A stretch of DNA of 5,138 bases, taken from the NCBI GenBank assembly GCA_947003375.1, contig CAMQOJ010000337.1, positions 1 to 5,138 on the forward strand. Direction: 5' to 3'. Made by a program: the position numbers and the translations under genes. This DNA is from an uncultured Lachnospiraceae bacterium (GTDB taxonomy: Bacteria; Bacillota; Clostridia; Lachnospirales; Lachnospiraceae). The notes beneath the pieces were generated by a model. The model was not told the origin of the DNA, searched no databases, and was given only the letters and a program-made list of their open reading frames with translations. Positions 1 to 5,137 of this stretch are shown here, in pieces (position 1 is the stretch's first letter; each line of letters begins with the position of its first letter).

Positions 1-631
1 CCAGGGGGATGCGCTCTCCCTGGAATCCATCGCTTCCATGGAGCGCCCCTTTTCTATGGGAGATGTTTTTTCCCATTATCCCCATGAATTCCGCGTCTTT
101 CTCTATAGGAAGAGACTCTCCCGTCAGGGCGGATTCCTCTATCTTCAGATTCGCGGACTGGGTCAGCCGCAGGTCCGCCGGCACCTGGCAGCCGGCCTCC
201 AGCCAGACCAGGTCTCCCCGCACCAGCTCCGCCGCGGGGATCTCCATGCGCCTGCCCTCCCGGATGACGAAAGCCTTTGGGCTGGTGAGCTTCTTTAAGG
301 ACTCCAGGGCCTTCCTGGCCTTGCCCTCCTGGAGCACCCCCACCGCGGCGTTCAGCGCCACCACCACGCCGATGATCACGGCATCGCTGACTTCCTTCAG
401 CAGCACGGACACCACTGCCGCCACGATCAGCACATAGATCAGCGGGTCGTTCAACTGCTCCAGAAATGACTCTATGATTGTCTTCTTTCTGGGAGCCCGC
501 ATTTCATTGCGCCCGTCCCGTTCCAGCCGTCTGGCCGCCTCCTCCGTCTTCAATCCCATATGCAGATCGCTCTTCAGTTCCTCCGCCGTCTCATCAATGC
601 CCCACTGTTCAAACACGCCTTTCCCTCCCAT
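1..631 (-). CDS. P-type cation (Ca2+-type) ATPase, N-terminal part, runs off the window
   Basis: The first 210 codons of a P-type ATPase that would use ATP to pump a cation, most likely Ca2+, across the cytoplasmic membrane. Seen: an N-terminal cation-ATPase domain (about residues 5-70) with the RNEM motif at 41-44; two membrane helices (about 62-78 and 83-100); the conserved QEGKARKALESLKKL region at 101-115; then the actuator domain with VRGDLVWLEAG (137-147), VPADLRL (150-156) and the dephosphorylation motif TGES at 170-173. The phosphorylated Asp (DKTGT) and ATP-binding domains lie outside the window; family members are near 870-900 residues, so about a quarter is present. The ATG at 629-631 is preceded by AAAAGGAA at a suitable distance. 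It is transcribed divergently from the VIT-VWA gene. The family is clear. Ion specificity is inferred from overall resemblance to PMCA/SERCA-like bacterial pumps and is less certain. Confidence 0.93.
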   Translation of the reverse strand, partial: MGGKGVFEQWGIDETAEELKSDLHMGLKTEEAARRLERDGRNEMRAPRKKTIIESFLEQLNDPLIYVLIVAAVVSVLLKEVSDAVIIGVVVALNAAVGVLQEGKARKALESLKKLTSPKAFVIREGRRMEIPAAELVRGDLVWLEAGCQVPADLRLTQSANLKIEESALTGESLPIEKDAEFMGIMGKNISHRKGALHGSDGFQGERIPL

Positions 632-685
632 AGCTTGTTTCCTTTTCAAAGTCTATGTCCCCGGAGGGTAAAGTATGTCCGGATT

Positions 686-696
686 TGATGTCATCA
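686..696. promoter_or_regulatory. Perfect palindrome TGATG-T-CATCA, possible operator half-site pair
   Basis: An 11-bp dyad, TGATGTCATCA, in the divergent intergenic region. It shares the GATG/CATC core with the larger inverted repeat 27 bp downstream, so the two may be sites for the same protein. It is short enough to be chance. Confidence 0.35.
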
Positions 697-722
697 TTTT
701 TCCGACATTTCTGCATCTTTTC

Positions 723-755
723 TGCATCATTTTTTCAAAAGGGCGAAATGATGCA
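723..755. promoter_or_regulatory. 10-bp perfect inverted repeat, probable operator or leader hairpin
   Basis: TGCATCATTT at 723-732 is matched exactly by its reverse complement AAATGATGCA at 746-755, around a 13-nt spacer. The stem is AT-rich and no U-tract follows on either strand, so an intrinsic terminator is unlikely. Its place between divergent genes, about 75 bp before the VIT-VWA start, suits an operator. If the plus-strand transcript starts upstream of it, it would instead form a weak leader hairpin. Confidence 0.5.
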
Positions 756-814
756 AAAATGTTGAAAATCTGATGCCCCTTATGTGCATTGCCGTCCTAT
801 TCTGGAGGCAGAAA

Positions 815-820
815 CGGAGG
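815..820 (+). promoter_or_regulatory. Ribosome binding site that fixes the VIT-VWA start
   Basis: CGGAGG sits 9 nt before the ATG at 830. The frame is open back to an earlier ATG at 773, but that start would put 19 extra residues containing a basic stretch in front of the signal peptide. The 830 start gives a clean MKKRSK signal sequence and is preferred. Confidence 0.8.
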
Positions 821-829
821 TACATCACG

Positions 830-2998
830 ATGAAAAAAAGAAGTAAGAGTCTGGTCTCACTGTTGTCCGCGCTGCTCCTGCTCACGGCATGCCCTTTCCC
901 GGTCCATGCCGGCGAAGAGGAGGATGGGGAAAAGCTCCTGGCCCCCTATTTCGTCATCCAGAGCGAAGGAGCCGATGTCTCCACGGACTATTTCCCCCTA
1001 AAGTCCACGGAGGTGACTACAAATATTAACGGTGTCATCGCCGAGACCTATGTGGTGCAGACCTATGTGAACGAAGGCGACAAGCCCATAAACGCCCAGT
1101 ACGTATTCCCCACCTCCAGCACGGCCACCGTCCACGGCATGACCATGGAGATTGGCAGCCACAGGGTCACTGCCACGATCAAGGAGAAGGAGGAGGCAAA
1201 GGAGGAGTACGAGGAGGCGAAGGAGGAGGGGAAGAGCGCGTCCCTCTTGGAGCAGCGCAGGCCCAATGTCTTCACCATGGATGTGGCCAATGTCATGCCC
1301 GGGGACACGGCCCGCATCGAGCTGCACTACACGGAGCTGGTGGCCACCAGGGAGGGTGTCTGCGAGTTCGTCTTCCCCACGGTGGTGGGGCCCCGCTATG
1401 TCACGCCGGAAGATGCGGACAGCCCTGCGGCGGACGCTGCCGTGCCGGACAGGGAGATGTCCACAGAAGGGAGCCAGGACGGTGCCGCTGACGGCCCTGT
1501 GGCGGAAGAAGACAGGCCTGACACCACTGTCACAAATGACGACAGCGCCGACGGCTGGGCAGCCAGCCCCTATCTTCCCGAGGGCGTGCTGCCGGACAGC
1601 GAGGACCACATCACCGTCAACCTCTCCACCGGCGTGCCCATCGCGGACGTGAGCTGCAAGTCCCATGAGATAAAGGTGGAGCAGGAAAACGGCTCCCAGG
1701 CCCGCATCACCCTGGCGGATTCCGAGGACTATGCCGGAAACCGGGACTTCATCCTGAAATACAGGCTCACCGGCGAATCCGTGGAGAGCGGCCTGGTGCT
1801 CACCGAGACGGATTCCGAGAAATATTTCTTCCTCACCGTGCAGCCGCCGGAGCGCTACACCCCTGACGACATCCCGCCCAGGGAGTACATCTTCGTCCTG
1901 GACGTGTCCGGCTCCATGTATGGATATCCCCTGGATACCGCCAAGGATCTGATACGCAGCCTGGCGACGGGGCTGCGGGACATGGACCGCTTCAACCTGG
2001 TCCTGTTCTCGGACGACACCTATCTGCTGTCAACCAAATCCCTGGCGGCCAATTCCAGGAACGTCCAGGCTGCTATCGACCTGATAGACGAGCAGGAGGG
2101 AGGCGGCGGAACCTCCATGCTGCCGGCGCTCCAGACCGCCGTCTCTGTCCCTTTGAAAGAGGACATCGCCCGGAGCGTGGTCATCATCACTGACGGCTAT
2201 ATCTCCAATGAGGACGAGATTTACGACCTGATCAACGAAAACATGGATACTGCCAGCTTCTTCTCCTTCGGCATCGGCTGCTCCGTCAACGACTATCTGA
2301 TCAAGGGCATCGCCCAGTGCGGCATGGGCGAATCCTTCCTGGTCACCGATTCCGAGGACGCTGCGGAATCCGCCCAGCGCTTCGCCTCCTACATCGAGGC
2401 TCCCCTGATGACCGGGATCACGGTGGATTATGAAGGCTTCGACGTCTATGACGTGGCCACCTCCACGCCCTCCATCCTGTATGCCGAAAAGCCCCTGATC
2501 CTCTTCGGCAAATGGCGCGGGGAGCCCACCGGTACCATTACGGTCAAGGGAAAGGCAGGTGGCGAAGACTATGTGCAGGAAATCTCTGTGGCCGATTCTA
2601 CTGTGGATACCCAGGACGAATCCATCCGCTATCTCTGGGCCCGCACGAAGCTGGATCAGCTGGCGGGGTACGGCAGCATCCGCAATGATGATTCCGTGAA
2701 GGATGCAATCACAAAGCTGGGGCTGGATTACAACATGACCACACCATATACGTCATTTGTGGCCGTGGTGGAGGAGATCCGGAATCCGGAGGGGGAGGCC
2801 GAGGACGTGAACCAGGCCAATCCCCTGCCCCTCCAGGTGTCCAACCTGGCCGTGGGCGGCGGATATACCGCTTACTCGGAGCCCGGGGGGATTCTGCTGG
2901 GAGTGATTCTGACAGTAGTGTCGTTTTGTGGCGCGCGGCGGCAGTTCAGGAAGCGCAGGCAGACGGCCAGGCTATTGAATCGACAGACAGAGGTATAG
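830..2998 (+). CDS. Secreted VIT and VWA domain protein with C-terminal exosortase-type sorting signal
   Basis: A 722-residue exported protein and probable substrate of the exosortase encoded 3 nt downstream. In order: a signal peptide with basic MKKRSK and a hydrophobic core (about 8-20), ending in LTAC (lipobox-like, Cys21) and followed by a possible signal peptidase I site VHA-G; a VIT domain (about 45-190) with the family-typical ASLLEQRRPNVFTMDVANV segment at 137-155 and PGDTARIELHY at 157-167; an acidic low-complexity linker (about 193-245); and a VWA domain (about 352-525). The MIDAS metal site looks complete: DVSGS at 358-362, Thr428 in GGGGTS, Asp455 in ITDGY. TTPYTSFVAVVEE at 637-649 is typical of the inter-alpha-trypsin/VIT family. 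The tail has YSEP at 682-685, a hydrophobic segment (about 686-702) and RRQFRKRR at 703-710, the layout of exosortase sorting signals. The domains are seen directly; processing by the neighbour is inferred. Ligand and physiological role are unknown. Confidence 0.93.
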   Translation: MKKRSKSLVSLLSALLLLTACPFPVHAGEEEDGEKLLAPYFVIQSEGADVSTDYFPLKSTEVTTNINGVIAETYVVQTYVNEGDKPINAQYVFPTSSTATVHGMTMEIGSHRVTATIKEKEEAKEEYEEAKEEGKSASLLEQRRPNVFTMDVANVMPGDTARIELHYTELVATREGVCEFVFPTVVGPRYVTPEDADSPAADAAVPDREMSTEGSQDGAADGPVAEEDRPDTTVTNDDSADGWAASPYLPEGVLPDSEDHITVNLSTGVPIADVSCKSHEIKVEQENGSQARITLADSEDYAGNRDFILKYRLTGESVESGLVLTETDSEKYFFLTVQPPERYTPDDIPPREYIFVLDVSGSMYGYPLDTAKDLIRSLATGLRDMDRFNLVLFSDDTYLLSTKSLAANSRNVQAAIDLIDEQEGGGGTSMLPALQTAVSVPLKEDIARSVVIITDGYISNEDEIYDLINENMDTASFFSFGIGCSVNDYLIKGIAQCGMGESFLVTDSEDAAESAQRFASYIEAPLMTGITVDYEGFDVYDVATSTPSILYAEKPLILFGKWRGEPTGTITVKGKAGGEDYVQEISVADSTVDTQDESIRYLWARTKLDQLAGYGSIRNDDSVKDAITKLGLDYNMTTPYTSFVAVVEEIRNPEGEAEDVNQANPLPLQVSNLAVGGGYTAYSEPGGILLGVILTVVSFCGARRQFRKRRQTARLLNRQTEV
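2873..2959 (+). other. C-terminal sorting signal: YSEP, membrane helix, basic cluster
   Basis: This encodes residues 682-710 of the VIT-VWA protein. A short YSEPGG motif is followed at once by about 16 hydrophobic residues and then eight residues of which six are Arg or Lys. Known exosortase targets share this three-part order (PEP-CTERM, and MSEP-CTERM, whose core SEP matches here). The match to SEP is visible; identity with a named CTERM class is inference. Confidence 0.72.
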
Positions 2999-3001
2999 CA
3001 G

Positions 3002-4111
3002 ATGGATATTCGCGGAAAACTTCATTTCCTCAGACAGAACCTGTTTATTTATATCATGGGCGTCCTCCTTATTTTGGGCATGAAGCATCTCTACAGCAGG
3101 GCGGACTGTGACAGCCTGCGGTGGATTCTGGGCCCCACCGCCCGCTGGGTGGAAGCCCTGAGCGGCATCCCCTTTACTTACGAGCCGGGCATGGGCTATG
3201 TCAACCATGGGTTGCGCTATCTCATCGCGCCCTCCTGCTCCGGCGTGCAGTTCATGATCATCACTGCGGCAATGCTGATTTTTTCCTTCTCCCACCTATG
3301 GGTGGGAGGCCGTCACCTGGCTGGGCTCCGGCTGGGACGCCTACCTTGGATGGGATTCCGCCACCTGACGGGACTCTGGCGTTGGATGCGATGCCATCGC
3401 CTGACAGAGCTCCGTCCCTGGACGGAACTCCCTTGGCCAGGCCTCCGTCTTGCGGAAAGCCGCCATCCGGAGGCCCCCCTGTCAGAAAATCCCGGGGGCG
3501 ACGGCAGCCCCCCTGAATCTGCCGGAAGCCCTGGCAGCACCGGCCCTTCCGGCGCCAGGGCCGCTGCTTCCGGAAGAAACGCCGCAGCCGCAGCGCCCGC
3601 CCCAGACAGCCAGCGTCCCCGGGCAATTCTCCGGATACTGCCCGGCCTGGCCTGGATTGCCATAAGCCTCCTGCTGTCCTACGGGTTCACCATCTTCGTA
3701 AACGGCCTGCGGATCGTGGCGGCAATCTATCTGCCGTATTTTTTCAGACGGTCTGGCGTGTCCGGCGGCTGGCTGACTCCGGACAGGCTCCACACCATGA
3801 TTGGTGCCGTAGTCTACTTCGCTTCGCTGCTGACAATCCACCGGCTGGCGGGCCTCCTTTTCGATAGGTTCCCCGGCACAGGCAAAGACAGGCCCTCTAC
3901 GCCGGTCCTGGGCAAATGCCTGGCCCCCCTGTTCTGGTATTTTTTCATCGTGCTGGGCATCCCCTTCCTGAACAGGGCAAGCCGCCGGGGCAATGGGCAG
4001 TTTGCGGAATTCGCCCTGCTGGTGGCGCTGTGCTGCGGCACCGTGCTGCTCCTCTATGGGCTGGGGCTTCTGGTACGCAGAAAAATTCAATATAAGGAGA
4101 AAGACTGTTAA
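3002..4111 (+). CDS. Exosortase family protein (XrtK/XrtN-like), with large internal insertion
   Basis: A 369-residue multi-pass membrane protein, predicted to cleave and probably transfer proteins bearing a CTERM sorting signal. The exosortase catalytic residues are visible: Cys79 in APSCSGVQF, Arg237 in VNGLRIV, and His264 in RLHTMIGAVVYF. Likely membrane helices lie near 14-30, 82-98, 213-233, 235-248, 264-286, 308-324 and 335-357. Between Cys and Arg are 157 residues; exosortases usually have a few tens. The surplus (about 100-210) is first Arg/Trp/Leu-rich, then Pro/Gly/Ser/Ala-rich, and partly encoded by an 18-bp repeat. The start follows AGAGG by 8 nt and lies 3 nt after the upstream stop, implying translational coupling with its likely substrate. 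The family call is strong. The subclass is uncertain: XrtK (with MSEP-CTERM targets) or XrtN (with VIT targets) are the nearest described systems. Activity despite the insertion is assumed. Confidence 0.87.
   Translation: MDIRGKLHFLRQNLFIYIMGVLLILGMKHLYSRADCDSLRWILGPTARWVEALSGIPFTYEPGMGYVNHGLRYLIAPSCSGVQFMIITAAMLIFSFSHLWVGGRHLAGLRLGRLPWMGFRHLTGLWRWMRCHRLTELRPWTELPWPGLRLAESRHPEAPLSENPGGDGSPPESAGSPGSTGPSGARAAASGRNAAAAAPAPDSQRPRAILRILPGLAWIAISLLLSYGFTIFVNGLRIVAAIYLPYFFRRSGVSGGWLTPDRLHTMIGAVVYFASLLTIHRLAGLLFDRFPGTGKDRPSTPVLGKCLAPLFWYFFIVLGIPFLNRASRRGNGQFAEFALLVALCCGTVLLLYGLGLLVRRKIQYKEKDC
3310..3447. repeat. Degenerate 18-bp tandem repeat inside the exosortase gene
   Basis: Six consecutive diverged 18-bp units run from 3340 (3340-3357, 3358-3375, 3376-3393, 3394-3411, 3412-3429, 3430-3447, the last weakest). 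A further unit lies at 3310-3327, with a 12-bp partial unit at 3328-3339. The rough consensus is CCN-NCN-CYK-GAY-GGR-ACT. The unit at 3412-3425 contains a perfect palindrome, CCGTCC-CT-GGACGG, and others keep parts of it. In the exosortase frame the array encodes an Arg/Trp/Leu-rich stretch. In the frame of position 3340 it encodes a regular PxLDGx / PxPDGx pattern, which looks more like a natural linker. Confidence 0.72.
4094..4100 (+). promoter_or_regulatory. Ribosome binding site for a third operon gene
   Basis: AAGGAGA lies inside the last codons of the exosortase gene, 10 nt before the ATG at 4111 that overlaps the exosortase stop (TAATG). This arrangement is what one expects of a coupled downstream gene, although the frame it opens ends after 16 codons. 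Confidence 0.6.
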
Positions 4112-4313
4112 TGGACATTATGGCAGGGACGGTCCGTATATCAGGGGCGGTCAGCCTGTAATAATCGCAGACCCCCATCTGATAAAAGAATTGGATAAGA
4201 CCGCCCGTAAAATAATCAACCTGTTACATAGAGGAGTGCGATTCACGCCAACGCAACCAGACGTTATCAGAATTGAGAAAACCATGTTAGAAGAACTGCA
4301 GCGCATGGCTTAA
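4111..4313 (+). pseudogene. Small third gene of the operon, apparently frameshifted; function unknown
   Basis: The ATG at 4111 opens a frame of only 16 codons (MDIMAGTVRISGAVSL, stop 4159-4161). A different frame is open across the same stretch and continues to a TAA at 4311-4313; its C-terminal part includes RGVRFTPTQPDVIRIEKTML and EELQRMA. Adding one G to the G4 run at 4144-4147 would join them into a single 67-residue protein beginning MDIMAGTVRISGGGQPVIIA. The joined protein is not recognised: hydrophilic, mostly helical in appearance, with no signal peptide or membrane helix. The DNA from about 4160 is visibly more AT-rich than its neighbours, suggesting a different origin. Alternatives: a true 16-residue peptide, a sequencing indel, a programmed frameshift, or a gene remnant. 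Confidence 0.5.
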
Positions 4314-4423
4314 TCTGCCCGGCACCCCTCTGGCCCCCGCAGCGCGCAGATTCCGTACTCCTCCTTCAGCCGCCCGAAGGGGAACGCATCGGCATCGTAC
4401 CTGCGCAGGAGCCTGATCCGCAT
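4310..4423 (-). CDS. 37-residue ORF overlapping the end of the mmcQ-like gene
   Basis: A 37-codon frame (begins MRIRLLRRYDADAFPFGRLK) whose ATG at 4421-4423 shares one base with the TGA of the MmcQ/YjbR-family gene (TGATG), with GAGG about 6 nt upstream. This suits translational coupling. Composition and codon use match the neighbouring genes. The frame is also open upstream inside the mmcQ-like gene, so it could be an extension reached by -1 frameshifting. It ends in a TAA that shares the TTAA at 4310-4313 with the stop of the converging frame, where base composition changes abruptly, so it may be the front of a truncated gene. Not recognised; no function proposed. Confidence 0.4.
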   Translation of the reverse strand: MRIRLLRRYDADAFPFGRLKEEYGICALRGPEGCRAD

Positions 4424-4797
4424 CACGTCCTCGTCTTCTTTTTCTTCGATGCCGTGGCCGCGAAGCTTAAGTCGATCAGGTCGCAGACTTTGGCTTCCTC
4501 CACCGTGCCGTCCAGAAGCACCGTGATCCAGTGCTCCTTGTTCATATGGTAGGCGGGGAAGATGCCCCTGTCCTGCATCAGCGCATCCTTGAACACCATA
4601 TCGTCAATCTTCAGATTGATCACGTCCACCCGATCCTCCCCGGCAAGCCCCAGCTTCACCCTGCCGATGTTCATCACCAGCGCGAACCACTTCCTGTTGT
4701 CGCCATGGCGCAGGACGGCGCCGTCGTCCTCTCCCCAGGGATATTCCGGGGTGGCCTTGTATTTCTTCTCAATATAGGCAAAAATCTTCTCCCGCAT
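4423..4797 (-). CDS. MmcQ/YjbR family protein
   Basis: A 124-residue small cytoplasmic protein of the MmcQ/YjbR (DUF419) family, which has a CyaY-like fold and is commonly labelled DNA-binding though its role is poorly known. Family features: an N-terminal helix leading to EYPW (18-21); RHGDNRKWFALVMNIG (30-45); LGLAGEDRVDVINLK (49-63); and FPAYHMNKEHWITVLLDGTV (79-98), the most diagnostic segment. It ends in a basic tail, SKKKKTRT. The length is normal for the family. The start is well supported by AGGAGG 6 nt before the ATG. It lies 30 nt downstream of the 89-residue gene and overlaps the following small ORF by 1 nt, so the three probably form one transcript. The tail contains a G-AAA-AAG heptamer in the slippery-site phase (4438-4444). 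Confidence 0.9.
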   Translation of the reverse strand: MREKIFAYIEKKYKATPEYPWGEDDGAVLRHGDNRKWFALVMNIGRVKLGLAGEDRVDVINLKIDDMVFKDALMQDRGIFPAYHMNKEHWITVLLDGTVEEAKVCDLIDLSFAATASKKKKTRT

Positions 4798-4827
4798 AAA
4801 AGTCCTCCTGTCATCGTCTCTGCATGG

Positions 4828-5097
4828 TTACTCTTTCAGGCTTTTTGCAAAAATTTCAGCCATGTCTTTGAGGCCCTGTTCATATGCCAGCTTCGCATAA
4901 GCCGCCATCAGGCTGCCATACAATACCGATATCCGCCTGTCTGCTTCCTGCAGCTTCCCTGTCCGGCTTTCCTTCTCAAGGATAGCGTCATCCAGTTCCT
5001 GGCTGGCTTTCTGGTAAGCTTCATCTCTCATCGCGATTTCATCCAGCCGTTCACTCGTACCGTTTTCTACCAGAATGTGAAAGATTCCCTGTTCCAT
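4828..5097 (-). CDS. Small helical protein of unknown function (89 residues)
   Basis: An acidic, charged protein with no signal peptide or membrane segment. Residues about 20-60 (including AYQKASQELDDAILEKES) have the heptad-like spacing of an amphipathic helix or short coiled coil. A second helical stretch ends in YEQGLKDMAEIFAKSLKE. The overall plan resembles small clostridial DUF families with a helical hairpin ending in a G-containing amphipathic helix (DUF6809-like), but this resemblance is weak and is not a family call. The ribosome binding site is poor: GGGGA lies only 2 nt from the ATG, so the start is less certain than those of the neighbours. It is the first gene of a probable operon with the mmcQ-like gene, 30 nt downstream. 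Confidence 0.75.
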   Translation of the reverse strand: MEQGIFHILVENGTSERLDEIAMRDEAYQKASQELDDAILEKESRTGKLQEADRRISVLYGSLMAAYAKLAYEQGLKDMAEIFAKSLKE

Positions 5098-5112
5098 AAT
5101 CCCCGCTCATGT

Positions 5113-5124
5113 GTTTATATAAAC
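5113..5124. promoter_or_regulatory. Perfect 12-bp palindrome GTTTATATAAAC, possible operator
   Basis: A self-complementary 12-mer between the -10-like box at 5132-5137 and the start of the 89-residue gene. The expected transcription start, about 7 bp after the -10, would fall at its edge, so a bound protein would block initiation. The site is AT-rich and could arise by chance. Confidence 0.4.
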
Positions 5125-5131
5125 CTCTCTT

Positions 5132-5137
5132 ATTATA
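5132..5137 (-). promoter_or_regulatory. Consensus -10 box for the minus-strand operon
   Basis: Read on the minus strand this is an exact TATAAT, 34 bp before the ATG of the 89-residue gene, in an AT-rich stretch. The -35 box would lie just beyond the right edge of the window and cannot be checked. Confidence 0.5.

Larger units (their letters stand above)
632..829. promoter_or_regulatory. Divergent AT-rich intergenic region with dyad elements
   Basis: About 200 bp between the starts of the divergent ATPase and VIT-VWA genes, clearly more AT-rich than the flanking coding DNA. It must hold the promoters and 5' leaders of both genes. TTGAAA at 762-767 could be a -35 element for the plus-strand operon, but no convincing -10 sits 16-18 bp downstream, so no promoter is called. 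The region contains the palindrome and inverted repeat listed separately, plus a direct repeat of TCTGCATC at 710-717 and 721-728 (11-bp period). The ribosome binding site for the plus-strand gene is at its right end. Regulation by a DNA-binding protein is inferred, not shown. Confidence 0.6.

Noticed and set aside
9..437. A 142-codon plus-strand frame at the left edge
   Set aside because: It is antisense to the P-type ATPase, whose motifs including TGES are read on the minus strand.
723..755. Intrinsic terminator at the inverted repeat
   Set aside because: The stem is AT-rich, no U-tract follows on either strand, and it lies upstream of both genes rather than downstream of one.
773..829. 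An upstream ATG extending the VIT-VWA protein by 19 residues
   Set aside because: It has no ribosome binding site of its own and would bury the signal peptide. The ATG at 830 has CGGAGG at a good distance.
1190..1231. A purine-rich 21-bp duplication (EEAKEEYEEAKEE)
   Set aside because: VIT domains commonly carry an A-x-x-x-Y-x-x-A-x-x-x-G helix at this point, so the acidic repeat is family-typical and not a mobile or regulatory repeat.
998..1666. A 222-codon open frame on the minus strand inside the VIT-VWA gene
   Set aside because: It lies fully antisense to a clearly coding region with VIT motifs. Long shadow frames are expected in GC-rich DNA, and its protein shows no recognisable domain.
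3310..3447. CRISPR array
   Set aside because: The 18-bp units are contiguous with no spacers and lie inside an open coding frame.
3482..4090. A 202-codon open frame on the minus strand inside the exosortase gene
   Set aside because: It is antisense to the membrane helices and catalytic Arg and His of the exosortase, and its composition (Gln, Gly, Ala and Arg) is typical of a shadow frame.
4312..4352. Bidirectional terminator between the converging operons
   Set aside because: The stem is only 7 bp with a 27-nt loop and there is no T-run on either side.
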